A stretch of DNA of 64,000 nucleotides, from positions 1,426,001 through 1,490,000 of the forward strand of contig CBDDDJ010000005.1 of assembly GCA_965226475.1 (NCBI GenBank), read 5' to 3'. Both the position numbers and the translations under genes were made by a program. Under the pieces are notes generated by a model. The model worked only from the letters and a program-made list of their open reading frames with translations, did no database searches and had not been told where the DNA came from. The number at the start of each line of letters is the position of its first letter. Position 1 is the stretch's first letter. Source of the DNA: JASLMY01 sp965226475. GTDB taxonomy: Bacteria > Pseudomonadota > Alphaproteobacteria > GCA-2731375. Shown piece after piece: positions 25,285-33,425 of the stretch.

Positions 25285-25642
25285 GAACCCCCGCAGATTT
25301 TCTGCCCGCTCATCCGGGGCATTCATCCGGCGATGAGCCAGCGGGGCCGGGCTGGGCCGGCGCCGAGTGCCATTGCTCTCCGGTACCACATGCTTTCTCG
25401 CTTACACCACCATGCCCCCTCGCTATAGAACATAGATAGAACATTTCATCAGAATCGCAAGACCATCAACGATGAGCCGGCGAGGCTGCGGGCGCATACC
25501 CCATTGCCCGCGATAGCCACAATACCGTGCGAAAGCACTGGACTTGCCGGCGCAAAGGAGCGTCAGTGCGACGACGCCCGGCCACCCCGGGCTTGCCCCG
25601 GTAGCGGCGCCGATCTGCGCCGCAATATCCGAGGAGAACACC

Positions 25643-25939
25643 ATGGCCATCAAATCATTGAGGAAAAAGTCGGGATCGCGCGCCGCGAAGGCCACCAACC
25701 GCAAGAACTCAAAGAAGACAGACCCGAAGCAGCCGGGGATCACGAAGCTCGCGCTTCTCGTCGCCCATCTCAGTGCCCCGGGCGGCGCGACCATCGCCGA
25801 ACTCTGTAAGGCAACGGGCTGGCAGCCCCATTCGGTTCGAGGCGGGCTCGCCGGCGCACTGCGACGCAAGGGCCACGTCATCCGGTCCGAGAAAGAAGGG
25901 GGCCAGCGGCGCTACCGCATCGAGGAACCGGTGACATGA
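25643..25939 (+). CDS. DUF3489 protein
   Basis: A 98-residue protein with a basic N-terminal tail (SLRKKSGSRAAKATNRKNSK) and a winged-helix-like C-terminal domain: GITKLALLVAHLSAPGGATI, AELCKATGWQPHSVRGGLAG, then RRKGHVIRSEKEGGQRRYRI. This is the DUF3489 pattern. A strong ribosome binding site GAGGAGAACACC precedes the ATG. It is the first gene of the DUF3489-DUF2924-recombinase operon. The domain suggests DNA binding, perhaps control of the recombinase, but no function is established. Confidence 0.85.
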   Translation: MAIKSLRKKSGSRAAKATNRKNSKKTDPKQPGITKLALLVAHLSAPGGATIAELCKATGWQPHSVRGGLAGALRRKGHVIRSEKEGGQRRYRIEEPVT

Positions 25940-26349
25940 CCGGCGAGGCGCCGCTTGCGGACGAGATCGAAACGCTCATGCCCCTTCGTCTCGAAGGGCT
26001 TCGAGAAGTTTGGCGCATCCGTTACGGTGCCCCGCCGAAGCTGCGCTCGGCCGAGCTGTTGCGTTATTGTCTGGCCTGGCGGTTGCAGGCAGAGGCTCTC
26101 GGCGGTCTCGATCGTGACACACGGCGCCAGCTCAAGCGCCGCCAGCGGGTCCAGGCAGAAGGTCTTGAGCTCGGGATCGGGACCACGCTGCGGCGTGAAT
26201 GGCGAGGGCGGATCGTCCAGGTCACGGTCGAAGAAGACGGGTTTCGCCACGGGGGCCAACTCTTCAAGAGCCTCTCCGCGGCAGCGACCGCGATCGCGGG
26301 AACGCGCTGGAATGGCCCGCGTTTCTTCGGTCTCCGATCCGACAAATGA
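25936..26349 (+). CDS. DUF2924 protein
   Basis: A 137-residue protein of the DUF2924 family, marked by LEGLREVWRIRYGAPPKLRS, LLRYCLAWRLQAEALGGL and the end GFRHGGQLFKSLSAAATAIA, then GTRWNGPRFFGL. It overlaps both neighbours by ATGA. DUF2924 proteins are regularly encoded directly before serine recombinases, so a role as recombination accessory factor is plausible but unproven. Confidence 0.88.
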   Translation: MTGEAPLADEIETLMPLRLEGLREVWRIRYGAPPKLRSAELLRYCLAWRLQAEALGGLDRDTRRQLKRRQRVQAEGLELGIGTTLRREWRGRIVQVTVEEDGFRHGGQLFKSLSAAATAIAGTRWNGPRFFGLRSDK

Positions 26350-27935
26350 GCCGGCCCCGTCTCCACTGTGCCCTTTACACGAGGAAGAGCACCGAGGAAG
26401 GCCTCGAGCAGGCGTTCAACTCCCTCGATGCGCAGCGCGAAGCCTGCGCGGCGTATGTGAAGAGCCAGGCCGGCGAAGGTTGGAGAGCGGTCCCGACCCG
26501 CTACGACGATGGCGGCTTCTCCGGCGCATCCATGGAGCGCCCGGCGCTCAAGCGGCTTCTCTGCGACATCGAAGCCGGCAAGGTCGACGTAATTGTCGTC
26601 TACAAGATCGACCGCCTGACCCGGTCCTTGGCCGACTTCGCACGCATGATCGAGATCTTCGATCGTCGTCGGGTCAGCTTCGTCAGCGTCACCCAGGCCT
26701 TCAACACCACGACCAGCATGGGCCGCCTGACACTGAACGTGCTGTTGTCCTTCGCCCAGTTCGAGCGCGAGGTGACGGGCGAGCGCATCCGCGACAAGAT
26801 TGCAGCCTCCAAGGCCAAGGGCATGTGGATGGGCGGCATTGTGCCGCTTGGCTACGACCCGCCTGAGAATGGCGCGCGCGCCCTGGTGGTCAACCAGGAG
26901 GAAGCCGAGATCGTGCGCACCATCTTCGGAGCCTATATCGACCTTGGTTCCGTGCACGCGCTGCGGCGATGGCTTGAGGACCGGGGCATCCGTTCGAAGC
27001 GGCGCGTGTCGCGGGCGGGTCGACTATCCGGCGGCGGGCCGTTCAGCCGCGGCGCGCTCTTTCAACTGCTGCGGAACAGGCTCTATCTCGGCATGATCGT
27101 CCACAAGGGAAGGGTGCATCCGGGCCGACACCACGCCATCATCGATGCCGGTCTCTTCGAGGCTGTCCAGGCGCGCATCGATGCGAACACCCGCCGTCGC
27201 GCATCGGATCGGAAGCGAGAAGAAAACGCTCTTCTGGCCGGGCGCCTCTTCGATGCGGATGGTCGGCCGATGTCGCCGACTTTCTCCCACGGGAGAGGCG
27301 GCAAGCTCTATCGCTACTACGTCTCGGCGCCGCTTCAGCAAGGTGCAAGGCGCGGTCCATCCGACACAGCCATCCGGCGGATCTCCGCGCCACCGCTCGA
27401 AGTCGCCCTCGCGACCGTGCTGCGTCGCGTGATCCCGGGATGTCCGGATGATCCCATCACGCTTGTCTCCCGCGCCGAACTCCACGATCGGACGCTGCAC
27501 TGCTTGCTGCCGATCGACCGGATCGTCGCGATGCGCGAGCGCCTCGAGCCTCACGAACGGGTCGAGCCGGATCCGGTAGATGCGCGTCTCGCCAGGCTGC
27601 ATCTGCCCCTTGTCCGGCGTCGTGGCCAGACCTGGGTTCTCAAGGGCCCAAGTGCGGGAAACAGGCCAGACCCTGTTCTGGTCAAGGCGCTCCGCTCCGC
27701 ACACGCCATGCTGCACCACGATGATGCCGGATTGCCCGTGCTCGTCACAGCGCCGGATACGCCCTATCGGCGCCGCCTCGTCCGTCTGGCCTTTCTGGCG
27801 CCGGAGATCCAGAGAGCGATTGTTGAAGGGCGCCAATCCGCAGGCCTGACACTGGCACAACTCCTCAAGGGCCCAATACCGCTCGCCTGGTCGCAGCAAG
27901 CCGCCCGCTTCCCGTTTGCGGTATCGCCGGAATAG
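26346..27935 (+). CDS. Large serine site-specific recombinase
   Basis: A 529-residue recombinase. The resolvase domain (residues about 6-155) starts LHCALYTRKSTEEGLEQAFN, where the serine of YTRKS is the expected nucleophile, and contains DVIVVYKIDRLTRSLADFAR and LLSFAQFEREVTGERIRDKI. The Recombinase domain (about 165-280) has GYDPPENGARALVVNQEEAE, RGALFQLLRNRLYLG and DAGLFEAVQARIDAN. The zinc-ribbon-like part (RLFDADGRPMSPTFSHGRGG) lacks cysteines. It would excise or integrate the element. Start ATG 26346 overlaps the DUF2924 stop. It appears intact. Confidence 0.92.
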   Translation: MSRPRLHCALYTRKSTEEGLEQAFNSLDAQREACAAYVKSQAGEGWRAVPTRYDDGGFSGASMERPALKRLLCDIEAGKVDVIVVYKIDRLTRSLADFARMIEIFDRRRVSFVSVTQAFNTTTSMGRLTLNVLLSFAQFEREVTGERIRDKIAASKAKGMWMGGIVPLGYDPPENGARALVVNQEEAEIVRTIFGAYIDLGSVHALRRWLEDRGIRSKRRVSRAGRLSGGGPFSRGALFQLLRNRLYLGMIVHKGRVHPGRHHAIIDAGLFEAVQARIDANTRRRASDRKREENALLAGRLFDADGRPMSPTFSHGRGGKLYRYYVSAPLQQGARRGPSDTAIRRISAPPLEVALATVLRRVIPGCPDDPITLVSRAELHDRTLHCLLPIDRIVAMRERLEPHERVEPDPVDARLARLHLPLVRRRGQTWVLKGPSAGNRPDPVLVKALRSAHAMLHHDDAGLPVLVTAPDTPYRRRLVRLAFLAPEIQRAIVEGRQSAGLTLAQLLKGPIPLAWSQQAARFPFAVSPE

Positions 27936-27988
27936 GGATCAGTACCCACCCCCCGCTCACTCGACTACGGGCAAGGCAGCCCTGATTA

Positions 27989-28081
27989 TTCCCTGTTCCC
28001 TCCATTCGTTTCCCTGTTCCCTCCATTTATTTCCCTGTTATCAACCATCCGTTTCCCTGTTCCGAAAAAAAACAGGGAAAG
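27989..28081. repeat. 21-22 bp direct repeats and hairpin behind the recombinase gene
   Basis: Four units starting TTTCCCTGTT or TTCCCTGTTC begin at 27989, 28010, 28031 and 28053 (for example TTCCCTGTTCCCTCCATTCG). The last unit folds back on itself: TTTCCCTGTT (28053-28062) pairs with AACAGGGAAA (28072-28081). A further single TTCCCTGTTCCC occurs at about 28170. The whole stretch 27936-28356 has no convincing gene. The repeats may be recombinase or replication-protein binding sites. Confidence 0.6.
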
Positions 28082-28356
28082 TTTGTAAGGCATTGATATT
28101 ACGGGTGACTCTTGGCTCATTGGTTGGGAAGCCCGCTGTATTCCCCCTGTTTTGAGGCCGAAATCGCAAAAATTCCCTGTTCCCACCAAACTCACCCTTG
28201 CATCGCGCTCGCGGAGACCGCACGCCGCGAAGCCCGGTAATTGCCGGAAATGCTCCCGCGTTCGGGAGCTCCGAATTCCGATTGACCGCGAAACACGCCC
28301 TGTCTTCCGTGGGTTGGCCGCTCGATGGCCGAAAGAGACAGCTTCGCCGGGGTGGC

Positions 28357-28447
28357 TGGCGGAGGGTGTGGGATTCGAACCCACGATGGGCTTTTGACCC
28401 ATACTCCCTTAGCAGGGGAGCGCCTTCAGCCACTCGGCCAACCCTCC
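28357..28447 (-). tRNA. tRNA-Ser (anticodon GCU)
   Basis: Read on the minus strand the gene starts GGAGGGTTGGCCGAGTGGCT and ends ACACCCTCCGCCA. The acceptor stem GGAGGGT/ACCCTCC closes, the anticodon loop CTGCTAA (AGC on the plus strand at 28411-28413) gives GCU, the long variable arm typical of tRNA-Ser is present, and the T-arm GGGTTCGAATCCC is canonical. CCA is encoded. Confidence 0.95.
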
Positions 28448-28547
28448 TCGGGGCGCCGGGCGCCCTCGGCCCTTCTAGGGGGGGAGCGAGCCGCCGTCAA
28501 GCGTGGGCTCGCGGCCTCCCCGCCACCGCGGCGTCGCCGGATGACGC

Positions 28548-28573
28548 AAAAAAAGGCCGCCATGAGGGCGGCC
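28548..28573 (-). terminator. Rho-independent terminator
   Basis: On the minus strand GGCCGCC-CTCAT-GGCGGCC is followed by seven T residues. It lies downstream of the tail-spike gene and its small follower, so it likely ends that transcript before tRNA-Ser. The interval 28448-28714 contains otherwise only a possible frameshifted continuation of the small gene. Confidence 0.75.
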
Positions 28574-28714
28574 GGAAGCAGCAAAGGCCCGACGGGCGCG
28601 ATCAGACGGGGTAAGTGACGACGCAGCTTTGCGTGCCCCGGTTCTTCCCGGCGGTCGTGGCGAAAGTACTCGGTGCCGCGTCGACCCGCAGCCGGCGCCG
28701 ACCGGAGATGTGGG

Positions 28715-28843
28715 TCACCGTACCACCTGTCCCCAGGCGGGCGAGGAAAAGGCCGCCGAGGCGATCAGGCCCAGACGGGCCAGGGTCATGGCGCGCATGG
28801 CGTGGCCTCTGCTTCGCAACCGAGTGGCCAGGGGTTTGGTCAT
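28715..28843 (-). CDS. Small putative secreted peptide downstream of tail spike
   Basis: A 42-residue frame beginning 8 bp after the tail-spike stop with GAGGAAATAA as ribosome binding site. The sequence has a basic start and a hydrophobic stretch (LARLGLIASAAFSSPAWG) that looks like a signal peptide. After the stop, another frame continues with about 38 protein-like codons to 28608 (VTHISGRRRLRVDAAPSTFA), so the peptide may be the front of a frameshifted longer protein. Function unknown. Confidence 0.35.
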   Translation of the reverse strand: MTKPLATRLRSRGHAMRAMTLARLGLIASAAFSSPAWGQVVR

Positions 28844-28851
28844 TTATTTCC

Positions 28852-30780
28852 TCACAGAATGTAGGTCATGTGGCCGGAACGGATGCCACGGTTCAGCGAG
28901 ACGGTCTTGGCGAAGCCGCCCGACGCGGCACCAACCCTGAGATTGATCGTGCCGGAGGTGTGCGTGGCCGTGCCCCCCGAAGTCCACGCGGTGTACCCGT
29001 CGGTCAGGCCGTTTACCGGGTTTCCTGACGAGGTGTTGAGTTCGTAGTCGTTGGCGTTCTTGTTCGCGACGAGGAACCGCCGGTCGTTGATCTCCGTCAT
29101 GCCAACCACGCCGGTGATGTAGATCATGTCGCCGTTCTCCAGGCCGTGGGCGACGGCGGTGATGACCACCGGGTCCGCCACGCTCGCCCCAGTGATTGCC
29201 GGGGCGAGTGTCGGGGCGATAACCTGCCCGAGCCCGAAGGTGTTGACGCTGTCGTCGATGACGCGGCACTCGAATTGCTCGCTGTCCGCCTGCGGCGTGA
29301 TCGCATTCCGCAGGCCTCGGATGGTGCAAGTGGGGAGGACCGGATCGTTCTCGCCGAGCATCGCGGGGAACGCTATGGTGCAGAGCCGGCCGATGCGGGA
29401 ATACTCGACCGTCGCCGTGGGGTCCGTGGTCTCGACGGTGCCAACCAGCGTCGCGAGGAAGGTGCCGTCCTTATCCCGCCGGGCGCGCTTGCCAAGCTCT
29501 TCGTAGAGCACGTCGCCGAGGCCTTCGTCACTGGTGACGACGTTGAACATGGAGGCCGGGAGGGTCAGCTTGGCAACGGTCCCGTTGAAGGTGTTCCGCG
29601 TGAACCGGTGTCCGATGTTGTCGGTACCGCCCGTCAGGTCCCACGCGCCGCCGTTGGTGAACTTCGTCTCGTCGATGATGACGCTCTTGATGTCATCGCC
29701 TTTGAGCTGGAGGATGCCACCGGTAGGAACGGTGCCGTTCTCGGCATGAATGCCGGTCAGAACGATGTGACCGATGCCCAGGCCGGACGAGGTCGTATCA
29801 CAGATCAGCATGAACCCGGTCCAGGACTGCATCAGGCCGCCGTAGAAGTGCCAGGTCTTCCCGGCGAGGAGTTTGACGCAGTCTGTGCAATGGTGGATGC
29901 TCGTGCCGTAGAACCGGAATACGTTGTTGTTGAACACCAGGCTCTGAAGCGCGATCACGCACGCCCACACCCGCAGGCCAAAGAAGTTCAAGTCGTTGTT
30001 TCCGCCCAGGAAATCCCAACCAATGGAGAAGTTGGTCGTGAGGACGTTACGGGTGTCGCCCTCCAGCATGCCCTCCACCGAGATGCCTGTGGAGCTGCCG
30101 GTTCCGGGACCTACCAGCGCGAAGTCCTGGAGAACCATGCCGGACTCCAGGTCCGCCGCCGTCCTTGCCTCGCCGAAAACCAGCGCGGCGCCCGCCGTCT
30201 CCTTGGTCGAGAGGAGCCAGGTTCCACCCATCCTGGCTTGCTCCGTCCACTCCACGGCGGCGTAGGCCTTCCGGTTGCCGTTCCATTCCCAGCCAGATCC
30301 CATCAGGCGCATGGGGTCCACCCGCGTCAGCGTGGTAAACAGGTAGATCCCGGCGGGGATGAGCAGCGTGCCGCCCCGCGGCGTGGCGTCGATCGCCTCC
30401 TGGAGTGCAGCTTCGTCGTCGGTGGTGCCGTCGCCCTGAGCGCCGAAGTGCCAGACGGATGGATCGGCGATGTAGACCGCGTGCCATTCGTCCCCCTCGC
30501 CGGTCCCGCACTCCAGGCAGAGGAACTCGCCCACGGCGAGGCTACCGCTGCTGGCGCCGTCGATCATTTCGCTCGGGTGGGCGTCGATCGTCACCGTCGG
30601 CGATGGCGACCCCGATCCGGCGTTGTAGAAATAGAGCCGTTCGCCGCCGCCGAAGTTCGACGCGGCCGCGAGGGTGGCGGTAATGCTCGCGCCGTTGATC
30701 GAGTACATGTTGTTGCCGGTGGCGGCGGTGGTGAAACTCGCCGTCTTCACGGTTCGCGTAATCGTGGGTGAGGGTGCCAT
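28852..30780 (-). CDS. Phage tail-spike/pectate-lyase-fold protein
   Basis: A 642-residue protein. The N-terminal part (residues 1-105) looks like a particle-binding domain. WHFGAQGDGTTDDEAALQEA (about 111-130) is the classic start of the Pectate_lyase_3/tail-spike beta-helix, followed by repeated beta strands with NNN and GG turns through about residue 420. Near the C-terminus DPVVITAVAHGLENGDMIYI, TGVVGMTEINDRRFLV and ANKNANDYELN form a small beta domain often found in phage tail proteins. It would bind or cut a surface polysaccharide. No other capsid or tail gene is next to it, so it is a prophage remnant or a captured gene. Confidence 0.82.
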   Translation of the reverse strand: MAPSPTITRTVKTASFTTAATGNNMYSINGASITATLAAASNFGGGERLYFYNAGSGSPSPTVTIDAHPSEMIDGASSGSLAVGEFLCLECGTGEGDEWHAVYIADPSVWHFGAQGDGTTDDEAALQEAIDATPRGGTLLIPAGIYLFTTLTRVDPMRLMGSGWEWNGNRKAYAAVEWTEQARMGGTWLLSTKETAGAALVFGEARTAADLESGMVLQDFALVGPGTGSSTGISVEGMLEGDTRNVLTTNFSIGWDFLGGNNDLNFFGLRVWACVIALQSLVFNNNVFRFYGTSIHHCTDCVKLLAGKTWHFYGGLMQSWTGFMLICDTTSSGLGIGHIVLTGIHAENGTVPTGGILQLKGDDIKSVIIDETKFTNGGAWDLTGGTDNIGHRFTRNTFNGTVAKLTLPASMFNVVTSDEGLGDVLYEELGKRARRDKDGTFLATLVGTVETTDPTATVEYSRIGRLCTIAFPAMLGENDPVLPTCTIRGLRNAITPQADSEQFECRVIDDSVNTFGLGQVIAPTLAPAITGASVADPVVITAVAHGLENGDMIYITGVVGMTEINDRRFLVANKNANDYELNTSSGNPVNGLTDGYTAWTSGGTATHTSGTINLRVGAASGGFAKTVSLNRGIRSGHMTYIL

Positions 30781-31168
30781 TTCGGCCTTCAGATGATGTG
30801 GTTGATGGGTTCCGAAACATTCGGAGCAATCGGGAAATCCGATCCGGGGAATCGTCGCCCCGCGCGGTACCCGGATTTCGGGTGAGCGGCGGCGTCACCC
30901 GTCCGCCAAGGGGCGGAGGGGTCGAATCCCGTGATCTTCTCGTTGTCGTGGACCGGGCGGTTTCAAGGTTGCGGGGAAGAATTCTCCCGACCCCGCCGGG
31001 TCCGTGCCGGTATCTCTTACGGCGGTTCGGGCGCCGCGCCGACCAGGCGCGGTGCCCAAGCGCTGAATGCGCGTACAACCGTAATCGAATTTCCGAACCC
31101 CATATGGCATACGGCCTGAATTAATCAAGCCCTCCGAGCGTTTTATTCGGAGGCCCGCCGGGCGCCGA
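30781..31168. other. Intergenic stretch without recognisable gene
   Basis: No credible coding frame on either strand. A small inverted repeat (CCTCCGA, then TCGGAGG, about 31131-31153) lies near the end of the PqiA-like gene and could contribute to its transcript end, but lacks a T-run. The upstream region of the tail-spike gene must include its promoter, which I cannot define. Confidence 0.4.
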
Positions 31169-32224
31169 TCAGGGACGCGCCCGCGCCATCCCCACCAGCA
31201 CCACCGCCAAGCCGATCGCGAGCCAGAACGCGCCGATGGCGGAGACGACGAGGCCCACCGTTCGGGCCGGGTCGTCGGCACCCCTGAGTTCGAAGCGCAT
31301 CTTCTGGCCCTCCGCCACCCGTTCGGCGCCGACGATCACCCGGTCGACGATCTCGTCGGGGAGGGCGCGGAGCGTGACGCCGGAGACGGAGATGGAATTG
31401 TCGTCGAAGAGCGCGATCTCGTCGATGAGGGCGATCTCGATCTCCGGCACGTCGAAGAGAATGCCGTTGCCGATCGGCGTGTCGGTCTCGGTCCGGGTGC
31501 GGTGCTTGTCGCCGGTGACGAGGCGGAGTTCCAGGACGTAGTCCGGCGCGTCGGGGAAGCCCATGATCCGGATCTCGACGCCCGGGACGCGCTGGATGAA
31601 GATCGAGGAGACGGTGCCGGCGGCGGCGGTCAGATAGATGGCGAGCCCGACCGCGACGAGGACGACGGGGGCCAGGACCAGGAGCGCCAGACGCGCCGGG
31701 CCGCCCGGGCTCGGCGCCGGCGCGCGCCGGCTCGTCGTCGATTCCGCCATTTCGTCTCCTCCCTCCCGCGCCACGGCCAGGTTGGCGAGCGTGGTGAGCC
31801 CGATCGCCAGCACGAAGAGGTAGAGCCCGCCCGCGATCCGCGCCTCGATCACGCCGCCCAGCTTGAAGACCAGAATCAGCAGGGCGACGACGAAGACATC
31901 CAACATGGAATACTTGCCGAGCGTCAAGGCGAGCTTGGCGAGGCGGCGGCGAAGCGGCGCATCCTCCGGCCCGAGGCAGGCGCAGAGGATCGCGGCGAGC
32001 TTGGCGAGCGGAAAGATCACGCTGAAGATCAAGATCACGCCGGCCACCGAGGCGTTGCCCCCCCGCCAGAGCGCGACGATCCCATCGAGGATCGAGTAGC
32101 TGGTGGTGGCGCCGAACCGACTGACCTCCATCACCGGCAGGTAGAGGCCGGGAAGCAGCGCCAGGATGGCGAGGTAGGCGAGGAGGACCGCCATCTGGCG
32201 CCCGGTGAACGGGGAGACCGTCAT
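31169..32224 (-). CDS. PqiA-like paraquat-inducible inner membrane protein
   Basis: A 351-residue inner-membrane protein. The first half has four transmembrane helices in the PqiA arrangement (LLAYLAILALLPGLYLPVME, VAGVILIFSVIFPLAKLAAI, KYSMLDVFVVALLILVFKLG and GGLYLFVLAIGLTTLANLAV). A further helix at about 178-200 is followed by a periplasmic beta-rich domain and a final helix. PqiA proteins partner with MCE-type PqiB in lipid transport between membranes, but no MCE gene is adjacent here. The single PqiA unit with an added periplasmic domain is unusual compared with the two-unit enteric PqiA. It lies 28 bp from the dehydrogenase gene upstream, probably in one transcript. Confidence 0.8.
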   Translation of the reverse strand: MTVSPFTGRQMAVLLAYLAILALLPGLYLPVMEVSRFGATTSYSILDGIVALWRGGNASVAGVILIFSVIFPLAKLAAILCACLGPEDAPLRRRLAKLALTLGKYSMLDVFVVALLILVFKLGGVIEARIAGGLYLFVLAIGLTTLANLAVAREGGDEMAESTTSRRAPAPSPGGPARLALLVLAPVVLVAVGLAIYLTAAAGTVSSIFIQRVPGVEIRIMGFPDAPDYVLELRLVTGDKHRTRTETDTPIGNGILFDVPEIEIALIDEIALFDDNSISVSGVTLRALPDEIVDRVIVGAERVAEGQKMRFELRGADDPARTVGLVVSAIGAFWLAIGLAVVLVGMARARP

Positions 32225-32252
32225 CCGAAGCAGGGTCCCCCTTCGCGACGGC

Positions 32253-33308
32253 TCAGTCGAACGCCACCCGGTTCAGGCCGAGGCCGAGGCCGCATTCGAC
32301 GATCTCGTTCCAGGTGGTGTCGTCGATCTCGATGCCGTCGGCCAACCGCTCCTCGGTGGTTATCCGTTCCGGATCGCCCGGCACCAGCACCGCCTCGACG
32401 CCCGGCCGGACGCGGGAGGACTTTACCCAGGTTTGCAGCTGGTCGATCTCGCCGTGGAAGGGGATGTCGTCGCGGAAGCCGGCGGGATCGATGACGATGG
32501 TCAGCATGTGGTTGCGAATGGTGTCCTCGGCCTGCTGTTCGGGCCTGGCCGTGCCGCCGCCGGTCAGCGCGCCGGCCAGGATCTCGCAGATCAGCGCCAG
32601 GCCGTATCCCTTGTGATCGCCGAAGGAGAGCATGGCGCCCTGCGGCTCGGCGAACATCACGCCCGGATCGTTGGTCGGCCGCCCCTCCGCGTCGACCGCC
32701 GCGCCGTCGGGCAGTTCCACGCCCTTGTTGTGGGCGACGCGCACTTTGCCCTGCGCCACGCGGCTCGTGGCCATGTCGAGCACGATCATCGGGTTGTCCG
32801 GCGTCTCGGGCAGCGCCGTGCAGTAGGGATTGGTCGAATAGCGCGCGTCATAGCCACCATGGGGCGCGACGATGGGCCGGTGGCCATGCGCGTTCACATA
32901 GTGGATGGAGATGAAGCCGGCCCGCGCCGCCATCTCGCCCCAGGCGCCGATCCGGCCCAGGTGATGCACGTTGCGAAGCCCGACGATGGCGACGCCCTCG
33001 GCCCGGGCCTTGGCGATGGCGCGTTCCATCGCCTCGGCACCCACGGTCTGGCCATAGCCCATGTTGCCGTCCAGCAGCAGGAAGGGCCCACTGTCGGTGA
33101 TCACGCTCGGCCGCCCGCCGACCGTCAGGCGCCCGTCGCGGGCATGCATGATGTAGCGGGGCGCCAGGCCGACGCCATGGCTGTCGTGACCCATGAGATT
33201 GGCCTCCACCAGGTTCTCCGCCACGGCCTTCGCTTCCGCCGTCGCGCTGCCGGCCTTTTCGCACATCGTCTTGATCAGGTCCGTCAGCTTGTCACTCTGG
33301 ATCAACAT
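32253..33308 (-). CDS. Malate/L-lactate dehydrogenase family (Ldh-type) oxidoreductase
   Basis: A 351-residue NAD(P)-dependent oxidoreductase of the YlbC/YiaK/MDH2 fold, unrelated to classic Rossmann dehydrogenases. Motifs: NLVEANLMGHDSHGVGLAPR (catalytic histidine region), GLRNVHHLGRIGAWGEMAAR, MIVLDMATSRVAQGKVRVAH and MLSFGDHKGYGLALICEILA. Substrates in this family include malate, lactate, ureidoglycolate and diketogulonate; the sequence does not decide. The ATG at 33308 is preceded by AAGGTGGAAG. The PqiA-like gene follows after 28 bp. Confidence 0.88.
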   Translation of the reverse strand: MLIQSDKLTDLIKTMCEKAGSATAEAKAVAENLVEANLMGHDSHGVGLAPRYIMHARDGRLTVGGRPSVITDSGPFLLLDGNMGYGQTVGAEAMERAIAKARAEGVAIVGLRNVHHLGRIGAWGEMAARAGFISIHYVNAHGHRPIVAPHGGYDARYSTNPYCTALPETPDNPMIVLDMATSRVAQGKVRVAHNKGVELPDGAAVDAEGRPTNDPGVMFAEPQGAMLSFGDHKGYGLALICEILAGALTGGGTARPEQQAEDTIRNHMLTIVIDPAGFRDDIPFHGEIDQLQTWVKSSRVRPGVEAVLVPGDPERITTEERLADGIEIDDTTWNEIVECGLGLGLNRVAFD

Positions 33309-33425
33309 GTCGCGCTTCCACCTTCTGCCCGGGATTGCGCCGGAACCTAGGCCGAAACGGGCGCGGGGCAAAGGGCGAAAGCCGCGCTTGCGCCGGCGCG
33401 TCCGAGCGGCGAGATTGGGCGCGCC

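Larger units (their letters stand above)
22743..28081. mobile_element. Integrated element with serine recombinase and ParB-methylase module
   Basis: One side is fixed by the tRNA-Met fragment at 22698-22742. The content is a minus-strand operon (ParB, DNA methyltransferase, two DUF5681 proteins) and a divergent plus-strand operon (DUF3489, DUF2924, serine recombinase), each with 4-bp start/stop overlaps. The far edge is not certain; I place it provisionally at the 21-22 bp repeats behind the recombinase, before tRNA-Ser. No structural phage genes are inside, so this is either a small satellite-like element or a trimmed prophage. Confidence 0.55.

Noticed and set aside
27989..28081. CRISPR array
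   Set aside because: The 21-22 bp units are contiguous repeats without unique spacers, and no cas gene is in the window.
22743..28356. tRNA-Ser as the second attachment site of the element
   Set aside because: The tRNA-Met fragment at 22698-22742 shares no extended identity with tRNA-Ser beyond general tRNA features, so the two cannot be attL/attR of one event.
27986..28402. Open frames on both strands across the repeats and tRNA-Ser (for example products with GNRETNGGNRE or GVGFEPT strings)
   Set aside because: They are translations of the 21-22 bp repeats and of the tRNA gene, a well-known source of false protein calls. No ribosome binding site or homology-like segment is present.
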